A stretch of DNA of 64,000 nucleotides from Streptomyces sp. DH41 (GTDB lineage: Bacteria > Actinomycetota > Actinomycetes > Streptomycetales > Streptomycetaceae), in NCBI RefSeq assembly GCF_029813785.1, contig NZ_JARVKY010000005.1, positions 186,001 to 250,000 on the forward strand. The letters run 5' to 3'. The notes beneath the pieces were generated by a model. That model saw only the letters and a program-made list of their open reading frames with translations. It was not told the DNA's origin and ran no database searches. Made by a program: the position numbers and the translations under genes. Positions 36,187-44,108 of this stretch are shown one piece after another. Each line of letters begins with the position of its first letter. Position 1 is the stretch's first letter.

Positions 36187-36615
36187 GTGACGACGCTGGA
36201 CGACCTTGTCAGGCTGCGCCGGGCCCGCGACCTGATGGACCGCGCATACGCCGAGCCGCTCGACGTTCCCGCGCTGGCGCGCGTCGCCCTCATGTCGGCG
36301 GGCCACTTCTCCCGCAGCTTCCGCGCCGCCTACGGGGAGACGCCGTACAGCTACCTGATGACGCGCCGGATCGAGCGGGCCAAGGCCCTGCTGCGGCGCG
36401 GCGACCTGTCCGTCACGGAGGTCTGCTTCGAGGTCGGCTGTACCTCGCTGGGGTCGTTCAGCTCGCGGTTCACCGAGCTGGTCGGCGAGAGCCCGAGCGC
36501 CTACCGGGCCCGGGACCACGCCGACGGCGCCGACATCCCGGCCTGCGTCGCCAAGATCTACACGCGGCCGGTCAGAAACGGAGAAGCGAGGCCGGTGCCC
36601 CCGCCCGTAGCGTGA
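36187..36615 (+). CDS. AraC-family regulator reduced to its DNA-binding domain
   Basis: 142 residues. The two helix-turn-helix units of an AraC domain fill residues about 10-105 ([60 protein letters not shown]). No sensor domain precedes them; a 35-residue tail follows. The start is GTG 36187. It is paired with the VOC gene, 5 nt apart, a pairing frequent in Streptomyces, where the regulator probably controls its neighbour. Confidence 0.88.
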   Translation: MTTLDDLVRLRRARDLMDRAYAEPLDVPALARVALMSAGHFSRSFRAAYGETPYSYLMTRRIERAKALLRRGDLSVTEVCFEVGCTSLGSFSSRFTELVGESPSAYRARDHADGADIPACVAKIYTRPVRNGEARPVPPPVA

Positions 36616-36620
36616 AGGCC

Positions 36621-37037
36621 ATGGACATCAACCTCTCGCAGTGCTTCATCGCCGTCGACGACCACGACAAGGCGCTCGCCTTCTACCGGGACGTGCTCGG
36701 ACTGGAGGTCCGCAACGACGTCGGGTTCGAGGGCATGCGCTGGGTGACCGTGGGCTCCCCGGCCCAGCCCGGTGTGGACATCGTCCTCGAACCCCCGCTC
36801 GCCGACCCGAACGCCTCCGCCGCCGACAAGGAGGCCATGGCCGAACTGCTGGCCAAGGGCCTGCTGCGCGGCGTCATCTTCACCACCGACGACGTCGACG
36901 GCACCTTCGAACGCGTCCAGGCCGCGGGCGCGGAGGTCCTCCAGGAGCCGGTCGACCAGCCCTACGGTGTCCGCGACTGCGCCTTCCGCGACCCCTCCGG
37001 CAACATGCTGCGTTTCAACCAGCCGCGCAAGGGGTGA
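36621..37037 (+). CDS. VOC family protein paired with the AraC regulator
   Basis: 138 residues with two VOC half-modules: [20 protein letters not shown] and [20 protein letters not shown], ending in [16 protein letters not shown]. This family resembles glyoxalase/fosfomycin-type or extradiol-like enzymes; the substrate is unknown. GTG 36612 overlaps the regulator stop by 4 bp and is an alternative start that would couple the two. A hairpin follows 43 bp after the stop. Confidence 0.88.
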   Translation: MDINLSQCFIAVDDHDKALAFYRDVLGLEVRNDVGFEGMRWVTVGSPAQPGVDIVLEPPLADPNASAADKEAMAELLAKGLLRGVIFTTDDVDGTFERVQAAGAEVLQEPVDQPYGVRDCAFRDPSGNMLRFNQPRKG

Positions 37038-37080
37038 GCGCCGCTCCGCCGGATACTCGCCCCGCCCCGCTCCTTCCGGA

Positions 37081-37120
37081 TACCGGCCCGTGATCGCCCC
37101 AGGGTGATCACGGGCCGGTA
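37081..37120 (+). terminator. Hairpin terminator after the AraC/VOC pair
   Basis: Perfect 15-bp inverted repeat (TACCGGCCCGTGATC and its complement 37106-37120) with a 10-nt loop, 43 bp after the VOC stop. Confidence 0.7.
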
Positions 37121-37421
37121 CCCCGTTCCGGGCCGGAGAAATCGGTGGGACATCCGGGTGTTTGCCGTGGGGTCAGGGGGGCAGGCGCACATGCAGTGCT
37201 TCGGACAGGAGGCACGTCCGTGGGAGCGGCGTGACGCCGCCACGGATGCGTCCGTCCGGGCCGGACGCCCTCCCACGGTGACCGCCCGAACCCCAGGGCC
37301 GTGTCGTCGCACCGGTGACGCCAGTCCCGCGCACCGGAGGCTCGACGAACCCCGGCACCGGCCGGGGCGTCGACCGGCCGCGACGACAGGACCCCGCGCT
37401 CCGAGGGAGTTGCGACGCACC
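37121..37421. other. 300-bp leader region of the sigma factor gene
   Basis: Between the hairpin and ATG 37422 I see no gene with codon-position bias. The stretch 37191-37421 stays open in the sigma factor frame from an ATG with a GGGGGGCAGGCG sequence before it, so a 77-residue N-terminal extension cannot be excluded. AGGAGG at 37207-37212 precedes a 4-codon open frame at 37220. No clear promoter was recognised. Confidence 0.4.
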
Positions 37422-38216
37422 ATGCCGATCCACGCCAGCGTGAAGCACCCGCACGACGACGCCCCCGACACCGCCGACGCCTTCCACCGACTCACCACCC
37501 TCCCCGACGGCCCGGAACGCGACGCGGTCCGCGACCGGATCGTCGAGGCCTGGCTGCCCATGGCCGAACGGCTCGCGGGACGGTTCCGCAGCCGCGGCGA
37601 GAGCTACGAGGACCTGCGCCAGGTCGCGGCCCTCGGGCTCGTCAAGGCCGTCGACCGGTACGACCCCGAGCGCGGCAACGCCTTCGAGAGCTACGCCGTG
37701 CCGACGATCACCGGCGAGATCAAGCGCCACTTCCGTGACCACATGTGGACCCTGCACGTGCCGCGCCGGGTCCAGGACCTCCGCAACCGCGTGCGCTTCG
37801 CCGGCCAGGACCTGTCCCAGACCATCTCCGGCCGCAGGCCCACCGTCGCCGAGATCGCCGAGCACGCCGATCTGAGCGAGGAGGACGTCCGGACCGGGCT
37901 GGAGGCCCTGGAGAGCTTCACGGCCCTGTCCCTGGACGCGGAACTCCCCGGCAGCGAGGACGGCTACTCGCTCGGCGACGCCCTCGGTGGCTTCGACCCG
38001 GCCCTCGACACCGTCGTCGACCGCGAGGCCGTCAAGGACCGTCTCGCCGCACTGCCCGAGCGGGAACGCGCCATCCTCTACATGCGCTTCTTCGACGACA
38101 TGACCCAGAGCCGCATCGCCGAAGAGCTCGGCATCTCCCAGATGCACGTCTCCCGGCTGATCAGCCGCTGCTGCGACCGGGTGCGGGAGCAGGTACTGCG
38201 GGACGCCGCCGCCTGA
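37422..38216 (+). CDS. sigK: RNA polymerase sigma factor, SigB/SigF/SigG family (SigK-like)
   Basis: 264 residues of the SigB/F type, with sigma regions 2, 3 and 4 and no region 1. Region 2: ESYEDLRQVAALGLVKAVDR, GNAFESYAVPTITGEIKRHF and the -10-reading HMWTLHVPRR. Region 4: LPERERAILYMRFFDDMTQS and the helix-turn-helix ELGISQMHVSRLISR. Such factors recognise GTTT-N14-16-GGGTAC/T promoters in stress and development. The symbol rests on recalled gene order of S. coelicolor (sigK), not on a comparison. No anti-sigma gene is adjacent. Sequences of this promoter type precede several nearby genes. Confidence 0.85.
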   Translation: MPIHASVKHPHDDAPDTADAFHRLTTLPDGPERDAVRDRIVEAWLPMAERLAGRFRSRGESYEDLRQVAALGLVKAVDRYDPERGNAFESYAVPTITGEIKRHFRDHMWTLHVPRRVQDLRNRVRFAGQDLSQTISGRRPTVAEIAEHADLSEEDVRTGLEALESFTALSLDAELPGSEDGYSLGDALGGFDPALDTVVDREAVKDRLAALPERERAILYMRFFDDMTQSRIAEELGISQMHVSRLISRCCDRVREQVLRDAAA

Positions 38217-38229
38217 GCGGAGCGGCTCC

Positions 38230-38259
38230 CCGCGGCGCCCCGGCGCCGCCGCGCCGCGG
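38230..38259 (+). terminator. Possible terminator after the sigma factor gene
   Basis: 9-bp inverted repeat CCGCGGCGC / GCGCCGCGG (38230-38238 and 38251-38259) with a GC-rich 12-nt loop, 13 bp after the stop. The region is GC-rich and repetitive, so chance pairing is possible. Confidence 0.4.
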
Positions 38260-38476
38260 TGCGCCCAGGGGCGCCGGAGGGCGACGTGCGGGGAACTTCG
38301 TGACGGCAGCGGGCAGGGTCGAAACCTCGTACTCACCCGCTCGGGCGCCCCGTTCCCGCGAACGGCGCACGGTGGCGCGCGCGCCCGTGCCGGGCGGGCT
38401 GTGATGGCCGAGGGGGCGCGAGTGCCGTGCCCCCGCAGCCGTCGCTCGCCGCTCGCCGCTCGAAGGAGCCCGCCCC

Positions 38477-39439
38477 ATGCGCCGCACCGCCCGCGCCCTG
38501 TCCGCCGCCGTCCTGGCCAGTGCCGCCCTCGGCGTCGTCGCGGGCCCCGTCTCGGCCGACCCCGGCGTTCCCCAGCCGTCGGCGGGAGCCGGTGAACCCG
38601 CCGCCGAGGTCAGCCCGGCCGACGTCACCCCGGGCGGCACCGTCACCGTCTCCGTCGCCTGCGCCTCGACCGGTGGGGCCGCGCCCGCGACCCTGGACGC
38701 CACCTCACCGGCCTTCGACGGCGGCACCGTCGCGCTGCGCAAGGTGGAGGGCGACGACGGGACCACGTCCGGGCCCGCCTACCGGGGCACCGCGCGGATA
38801 GCCGCCGCCGAGGACTTCGAGGCCGACCCGGACACGTCGGACTCCGAGGGCGCGTGGACCGTCGACGGCGCCTGCCCGGAGGCGTCAGGGGGCGAGGGCG
38901 ATCCGTGGAGCGCGACGATGACCATGCCCGGGGAGAACGGCGGCGCCGTCACACCCCCGTGCCCCGCACCGGCCGAACCGGGCGAGCCGGCCGCACCGGC
39001 CGAACCGGGCGAGCCGGCCGCACCGGCTGAGCCGGGCGCGGCGGGTGATGCGGGCGCGGCGGCCGTACCAGGCACACCAGGCACACCGGGCACACCAGGC
39101 ACACCGGGCACACCGGGCACACCGGGCGAGCCGTGCGGCGCCTCCAAGCCCGCGTGTCCCGACCCGGCGGCCCCGCACGGTGAGGCCTCCGCGCACGGTA
39201 CGTCCTGCGCCCCCAAGCCCGCGTGCCCGGAACCCGCCGCCCCGCACGGCGAGGCCTCCGCGCAGGGGAAACCCTGCGGCGGGGCGACGGTGGAGCACGG
39301 GGTCCGGGCCGGCACGGGCGGGGCGTTCACCGACTCGACGCCCGCCCTGGTCGCGGGCGGCGTCCTGATCACGGGCGCGTTCGGCGCGGCCGCGCACCGG
39401 CTGCGGCACCGCCTGCGCGGGGACGCCGAGCACCGTTGA
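38477..39439 (+). CDS. Secreted, membrane-anchored repeat protein with collagen-like stretch
   Basis: 320 residues. A signal peptide (cleavage near residue 27, GPVSA) is followed by an Ig-like region to about 160, then low-complexity repeats: PAEPGEPAA units, six GTP triplets (a collagen-like GXP pattern), and a duplicated Cys-Pro unit ending in PDPAAPHGEAS and PEPAAPHGEAS with Cys pairs. A C-terminal helix (ALVAGGVLITGAFGAAAHRL) and basic tail anchor it to the membrane; no LPXTG motif is present. Function unknown. Cys repeats may crosslink the stalk. ATG 38477 has GAAGGAGC upstream. Confidence 0.8.
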   Translation: MRRTARALSAAVLASAALGVVAGPVSADPGVPQPSAGAGEPAAEVSPADVTPGGTVTVSVACASTGGAAPATLDATSPAFDGGTVALRKVEGDDGTTSGPAYRGTARIAAAEDFEADPDTSDSEGAWTVDGACPEASGGEGDPWSATMTMPGENGGAVTPPCPAPAEPGEPAAPAEPGEPAAPAEPGAAGDAGAAAVPGTPGTPGTPGTPGTPGTPGEPCGASKPACPDPAAPHGEASAHGTSCAPKPACPEPAAPHGEASAQGKPCGGATVEHGVRAGTGGAFTDSTPALVAGGVLITGAFGAAAHRLRHRLRGDAEHR

Positions 39440-39589
39440 CCGGCACGGCTCGCGACCGCGGGCGTTCCGCGCGACCCGGGCCACAGCCATGGCAGGGCGG
39501 CACGGTGGGTACTGGGAGCAACGACCGGACGAAGAGCACCCGGTCGGGCGGCGACAGGACACGGCACCACGGACCGCGCGGAGGCACGC

Positions 39590-41014
39590 ATGCGGCGGAC
39601 GGACCTCGAAGGCCATGACCGTGAAGGCCATGACGGCGCAGGTGGCGACGGCGTAGGCCATGACGGCGCAGGCCATGACCGCGGAGCTCATGACCGCGAA
39701 GGTCATGCCGCCGGGCACGACCCTGCCGGGCGCGATCCTGCCGGGCGCGACCCTGCCGGGCACGGCCCCGCTGGGCTCGCCCCCATGGGGCACGGCCCCG
39801 TGCGCTACGGTCCGCACCTCCCCGATGACGGACTGCACGTGCTGCCCGAGCTGTCCGCCGTACTGGCCGCCGCCGCGGGCCGCGGCCATGACGAACCGGC
39901 CGGCGGCGCCCCCGCCCTCCTGGACGCCGCCTGCGGCTACTGGGACCGGCGCGGTCTGCCCACCGAGCCCGGCCATGTGGCCGCCGCCCCCGGTGCCAAC
40001 GCCCTGCTGCTCGCGCTGACCGCCGCGCTCGGCGGCGACGTCCTGGTGCCCCGCCCCTGCGCGGCCTGGTGGGCGCCGTACGCGCGGCTGCTGGGCAGGC
40101 CCGTCTTCCACGTGCCGACCCCGGCCGAGTCCGGTGGCGTTCCCGACCCGTACGCCCTCCTGGAAACCGTCCGCCGGGTGCGTGCCGAGGGCGGCGACCC
40201 CCGCCTGCTCGTCCTGTCCGTCGCCGACGACCCCACCGGCACCGTCGCGCCGCCCGAACTGCTGCACGAGACCGTCGAGGCCGCGGCCGGTGAGGGACTG
40301 CACCTGGTCAGCGACGAGACCTGGCGCGACACCCTGCACGACCCGCACGCCACCGTGCTGCTCAGCCCCGCCGAGATGCTGCCCGAGCGGGTGACCGTCG
40401 TCACCGACCTGGCCGGTGCGCTGCTGCCGCCGGGCTGGCCGGCCGCCGCCGCCCGCTTTCCCGCGTCCGCCGCCGGAGACGGCCTGCACGCACGCGTGCT
40501 CGACGTGCTCACCGCCCTCGGCGCCCGCGTCGCCGCCCCGGTCGCCGCCGCGGCCGGGTACGCGCTCGCCGAACCCGAGCCGGTCACCGCCCGCAGGTCG
40601 GCCGCCGTACGCCTGCACGCGCGCGTGGCCGCCGCCGTGCACGCCGCCGTCGTCGCCGCCGGCGCCACCGCCCGGCCCCCGCAGGCCGGCCGCCACCTGT
40701 ACGCCGACCTCGGCCCGCTGCGCGACGCGCTCGCCGCCCAGGGTGTCGGCGACGCACAGGAACTGGAGGACTTCCTCACCGCCCGGCTCGGCATGCCCGC
40801 CCCCGGCGGACACCGCTTCGGCGACGACCTCCCGGCCCTGCGCGTCCGGCTCGCCACCGGCCCGCTGCTCGGCGGCGGCACCGACGAGCAGCGGGCGGCA
40901 GCCCTCACGTCCCCCGACCCGTTGGAACTGCCACACGTGCAACGCGCGTTGATCGGGCTGAAGTCGGTCTTCGGCGATCTCCGCGACGCTCAGCGATGGG
41001 AGCCTCCTCGATGA
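39590..41014 (+). CDS. Fold-type I aminotransferase-like protein lacking the PLP lysine
   Basis: 474 residues. Residues about 90-460 align with class I/II aminotransferases: HVAAAPGANALLLALTAALG for the phosphate loop region, VADDPTGTVAP for NP-N-PTG, SDETWRDTL for SDExY and VTDLAGALLPPGWP for SxSKxxxxPGxR. The residue expected to be the catalytic Lys is absent, and the whole protein has only one Lys, near the C-terminus (GLKSVF). Residues 1-65 are a translated Gly-His-Asp-rich repeat (GHD). GGAGG lies 5 nt before ATG 39590, so this repeat is real. It overlaps the MBL gene by 4 bp. Probably a binding or pseudo-enzyme; family call is firm, activity is not. Confidence 0.8.
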   Translation: MRRTDLEGHDREGHDGAGGDGVGHDGAGHDRGAHDREGHAAGHDPAGRDPAGRDPAGHGPAGLAPMGHGPVRYGPHLPDDGLHVLPELSAVLAAAAGRGHDEPAGGAPALLDAACGYWDRRGLPTEPGHVAAAPGANALLLALTAALGGDVLVPRPCAAWWAPYARLLGRPVFHVPTPAESGGVPDPYALLETVRRVRAEGGDPRLLVLSVADDPTGTVAPPELLHETVEAAAGEGLHLVSDETWRDTLHDPHATVLLSPAEMLPERVTVVTDLAGALLPPGWPAAAARFPASAAGDGLHARVLDVLTALGARVAAPVAAAAGYALAEPEPVTARRSAAVRLHARVAAAVHAAVVAAGATARPPQAGRHLYADLGPLRDALAAQGVGDAQELEDFLTARLGMPAPGGHRFGDDLPALRVRLATGPLLGGGTDEQRAAALTSPDPLELPHVQRALIGLKSVFGDLRDAQRWEPPR

Positions 41015-42090
41015 CGCAGCAGCCCCGTTCAACCGCGAGCACGCCCACGTCAGCGTCCACCCCGACCTCCTCCGAGGGCTCCGCCGCGCGGTCGGCCACG
41101 TCCTCCCCGGCACCCTCGTGCCCGCCGCTCGCCGAACCCCGGCCGCTCGCCGAGCACCGCGTGTGGCCGCGCGCCTTCCACGACCGGCTGACCGCGCCGC
41201 TGCCCGGCCTGAAGGCCTTCGCCAGATTCGCCCGGGAGGGCGCGGTGAGACCCGGCCCCGAGGGTCTCGCCGACACCCCCCGGCTGCCCTGCGCCCCCGG
41301 CCCGCTGCCCCGCGTGGACGCGCGCACCGTCGCCGTCACCTGGGCGGGACACGCGAGCTGGGTGGTGCGGATCGGCGGGCTCACCGTCCTCACCGACCCG
41401 GTCTGGTCCCGTCGCATCCTCGGCACCCCGGCCCGTGTCACTCCGGTCGGCGTCGCCTGGAGCGCCCTGCCGCGCGTCGACGCGGTCGTCATCAGCCACA
41501 ACCACTACGACCACCTGGACGCCCCCACCCTGCGCCGGCTGCCGCGCGACACCCCCGTCTTCGCGCCGGCCGGGCTCGGCCGCTGGTTCCAGCGCCGCCG
41601 CTTCACCCGCGTCACCGAGCTGGACTGGTGGGAGGCGGCGCGGCTGGACGGCGTCCGCTTCGACTTCGTACCTGCCCACCACTGGTCCAAGCGCACCCTC
41701 ACCGACACCTGCCGCACCCTGTGGGGCGGCTGGGTCCTCACCGACCCCGACGGGCGGCGCGTGTACTTCGCCGGCGACACCGGGTACGGCCACTGGTTCA
41801 CCCGCATCGGCCGCCGCTACCCCGGTATCGACCTCGCCCTGCTCCCCATCGGCGCCTACGACCCCCGCTGGTGGCTGAGCGACGTGCACTGCGACCCGGA
41901 GGAGGCGGTGCGGGCCGCCCAGGACGTCGGCGCGCGCAGGATGGCGCCGATGCACTGGGGCACGTTCGTGCTCTCCGCGGAACCCGTACTGGAACCGCTC
42001 ACCCGCGTACGCGCCGCCTGGCAGCGGGCCGGTCTGCCCCGGGAGCACCTGTGGGACCTTCCGGTCGGCGCCTCGCGCGTGCTGGAGTGA
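41011..42090 (+). CDS. Metallo-beta-lactamase-fold hydrolase (NAPE-PLD/UlaG-like)
   Basis: 359 residues. A disordered Ser/Pro/Thr N-terminus (about 45 residues) precedes an MBL domain with VTWAGHASWVVRIGGLTVLT, the HxHxDH motif VISHNHYDHLD, GWVLTDPDGRRVYFAGDTGY and AHHWSKRTL. Closest in layout to NAPE-phospholipase D-like MBL proteins that may cleave lipid or phosphate esters. ATG 41011 overlaps the stop of the aminotransferase-like gene; ATG 40996 is in frame. Convergent with DedA, 2 bp apart. Confidence 0.88.
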   Translation: MTQQPRSTASTPTSASTPTSSEGSAARSATSSPAPSCPPLAEPRPLAEHRVWPRAFHDRLTAPLPGLKAFARFAREGAVRPGPEGLADTPRLPCAPGPLPRVDARTVAVTWAGHASWVVRIGGLTVLTDPVWSRRILGTPARVTPVGVAWSALPRVDAVVISHNHYDHLDAPTLRRLPRDTPVFAPAGLGRWFQRRRFTRVTELDWWEAARLDGVRFDFVPAHHWSKRTLTDTCRTLWGGWVLTDPDGRRVYFAGDTGYGHWFTRIGRRYPGIDLALLPIGAYDPRWWLSDVHCDPEEAVRAAQDVGARRMAPMHWGTFVLSAEPVLEPLTRVRAAWQRAGLPREHLWDLPVGASRVLE

Positions 42091-42092
42091 CC

Positions 42093-42737
42093 TCAAGCCT
42101 TGGCGGGCCCCCGCCAGCGACGCCACACGCTCGGCGCCCCGCCCACCAGCACGGTCAGCGCGATCGCCGCGGCCACACCCTCCCACGGCTTGCTGAACAG
42201 GGCGCCGCTCAGGATGCCGATCAGCTGGTACGTCACCGCCCAGGCCAGGCAGGCCGGCAGATTGCCCCGGGCGAACCGGCGCAGCGGCCACTTGGCCAGC
42301 AGACAGGCCAGCATCACGGGTATGCGCCCGGCCGGCACCAGCCGGGACAGCACGAGCACCGCGACATCGTGCTCGGCGAGCTTCTTCTGCGCCTGCTCCA
42401 GCCGGTCCTCGGGCGCCCGGGACCGGATCGCCTCCAGCCAGCGCGAACCGTTCTTCGAGCCGACCCCGCGCCGCCCCAGCCAGTACAGCGCCATGTCCCC
42501 GCAGAAAGCGGCCAGCGACGCCGTCACGAACACCATCAGCATGGAGAACGGCACCGTCTGGTGCATCGCCACCACGGCCGCCGAACTCACCAGCGCACCC
42601 GTGGGCACCACCGGCACCAGCGCCCCGATCAGCACCAGCAGGAACAGCGACGGGTAGCCGAAGGCCTGCTGGGCCGGATCGGTCGGGATGCTCGTCGTAG
42701 TGGCACTCAGCGTCGTGGCGGCACTCAGCCAGCTCAC
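42093..42737 (-). CDS. DedA family membrane protein
   Basis: 214 residues, at least four hydrophobic segments. DedA signature SLFLLVLIGALVPVVPTGAL, then FCGDMALYWLGRRGVGSKNG with the conserved Gly/Arg pair and VLSRLVPAGRIPVMLACLLA. DedA proteins are half-transporters linked to phospholipid and undecaprenyl phosphate flipping and to membrane homeostasis. GTG 42737 overlaps the stop of the upstream MBL gene, so the two are coupled. The C-terminus is basic. Confidence 0.88.
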   Translation of the reverse strand: MSWLSAATTLSATTTSIPTDPAQQAFGYPSLFLLVLIGALVPVVPTGALVSSAAVVAMHQTVPFSMLMVFVTASLAAFCGDMALYWLGRRGVGSKNGSRWLEAIRSRAPEDRLEQAQKKLAEHDVAVLVLSRLVPAGRIPVMLACLLAKWPLRRFARGNLPACLAWAVTYQLIGILSGALFSKPWEGVAAAIALTVLVGGAPSVWRRWRGPAKA

Positions 42738-43507
42738 CGCGCGACCTCCACCCGCACACTCCCGCCGTGCCCCAGCCGGTGCACCGCGACCCCCGGCGCG
42801 CGCAGCGCCGACAGGCGCACGAATTCGTCGCCCGGCGTGTGGAACTCGTGGGGGCGCACGGCGTCCATCCCGATCGGCCAGTACGTGCCGTAGTGCACCG
42901 GCACCGCCGTGCGCGGCGCCAGCCGGGCCAGTGCCTGAGCCGCGCGCCCCGCGTCCAGATGCTCCTCGCCCAGGTACGGCCCCCAGCCGCCGACCGGCAG
43001 CAGCGCCGCGTCGACCGGTCCGACCTCCTTCTCCATGCCGTCGAACAGGCCGGTGTCCCCGGCGAAATACGTCCGGGCCTCGCCCTCGACGACGTAGCCG
43101 AGCGCGGGCGCGCGGTGCGGTCCGATCGGCAGCCGCCGCCCGTCGTGCCGCGCGGGTACCGCCCGTATCCGCAGGTCACCGACGGTGATCTCGTCGCCGG
43201 GCGCCACCTCGCTCACCTTCAGATGCCCGAGTCGGCGCAGCCCCGGCACCGCCCGTCGCGCGCCCCGGGGCACGAGCAGGCGCGTGCCCGGCGCGAGCCG
43301 CGCGAGCGACGGCACGTGCAGGTGATCGGCGTGCAGATGGGAGACGAGCGCCACGTCCGCGCGCCAGGCGTCCGGCGGTGGCACCGCGCCCCGCCTGCGG
43401 CGCAGGTGGGCGAGCCTGCGGACGAACAACGGGTCGGTGAGCACACGTGTGTCCGAGTCCTCGACCGTGCAGGTGGCGTGACCCCACCACGTGAGCTCCA
43501 CCGGCAC
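42734..43507 (-). CDS. MBL-fold metallohydrolase (UlaG-like)
   Basis: 257 residues. VELTWWGHATCTVEDSDTRV at the start and SHLHADHLHVPSL for the zinc site, with ARTYFAGDTGLFDG and VPVHYGTYWPIG near the C-terminus completing the ligands. The family includes L-ascorbate-6-P lactonase UlaG and lipid-linked phosphodiesterases; substrate unknown. GGAGG precedes the GTG start. It shares an operon with DedA. Confidence 0.88.
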   Translation of the reverse strand: MPVELTWWGHATCTVEDSDTRVLTDPLFVRRLAHLRRRRGAVPPPDAWRADVALVSHLHADHLHVPSLARLAPGTRLLVPRGARRAVPGLRRLGHLKVSEVAPGDEITVGDLRIRAVPARHDGRRLPIGPHRAPALGYVVEGEARTYFAGDTGLFDGMEKEVGPVDAALLPVGGWGPYLGEEHLDAGRAAQALARLAPRTAVPVHYGTYWPIGMDAVRPHEFHTPGDEFVRLSALRAPGVAVHRLGHGGSVRVEVAR

Positions 43508-43590
43508 TCCTTTGCCTCCTTCGCGCGACTCCCCGAAGCCTACGTCCAGGAGTAGGGTCGGCGGCGAAAACGGGAGGTGAGGGGGACACC

Positions 43591-43992
43591 ATGGGGCCGG
43601 TGCGGGTGACGGCGATCGCGAGTCTGACGCCGCTGGAGCAGCTGGACGACGATCCCTTCCTGGTCGACTCCCGCAGCCAGCACGCCATGTGCGCCCGCTG
43701 GGCCGCGGAGCACGGCTACGTCGTCGCCAGAGAGCTGCTGGTACGCGGTCTGCGACCCGACCACGACGCCCTGTGGGACGGCGTCCGCCCGGGGCACGAC
43801 CTGTTCGTGGCGCCCAGCCACCGCGTGCTGGAGAGCGCGCTGTCGTCCGTGGACGAGTTCACCGCGGAGTGCGCGCGACGCGGGGTCCGCGTCGAGACGA
43901 CCGGCCACGCGGAACCGTCCTACGACGCCCGGATGAAGGCGTGCGTGCACCGGCGGCTGTCGATGCCGACGGCCGGGTACGACGGCCGCTGA
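43591..43992 (+). CDS. Hypothetical protein, possibly serine-recombinase-like fold
   Basis: 133 residues, no confident family. The order beta-alpha-beta (VTAIASLTPLEQLDDD; WAAEHGYVVARELLVRGLRP; DLFVAPSHRVLESALSSVDE; ECARRGVRVETTG) recalls the catalytic domain of serine recombinases, but the catalytic Ser and Arg motif are not found, so this is only a fold guess. GGGAGGTGAGGGGGAC lies upstream of ATG 43591. It stands alone between divergent MBL/DedA genes and the holin/phosphatase gene. Confidence 0.6.
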   Translation: MGPVRVTAIASLTPLEQLDDDPFLVDSRSQHAMCARWAAEHGYVVARELLVRGLRPDHDALWDGVRPGHDLFVAPSHRVLESALSSVDEFTAECARRGVRVETTGHAEPSYDARMKACVHRRLSMPTAGYDGR

Positions 43993-44108
43993 CCTCCGTC
44001 GCCGGGCCGCGGGGGTGTGAACCGGACCTGGGGGGACAAACGGTCGCTCCGGACCGTTGTGACAGGGTGGGGAAGGCCCGCGCGGACGACGGGCCCGGGA
44101 CGTGAGGT

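Noticed and set aside
37220..37234. Four-codon frame behind AGGAGG upstream of the sigma factor
   Set aside because: Too short to distinguish from chance; mentioned only as part of the leader.
37104..37421. N-terminal extension of the sigma factor from an ATG within the hairpin
   Set aside because: SigB-family factors are about 260 residues; the extension is Arg/Pro-rich and lies partly in a terminator. A shorter extension from 37191 is left open.
39045..39125. CRISPR-like or variable-number array
   Set aside because: Nine-base units are in-frame coding repeats for GTP triplets; there are no spacers. No CRISPR array was seen in the window.
43591..43992. Serine recombinase N-terminal domain
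   Set aside because: The beta-alpha order is suggestive, but the catalytic Ser and Arg motif are missing. Kept as hypothetical.
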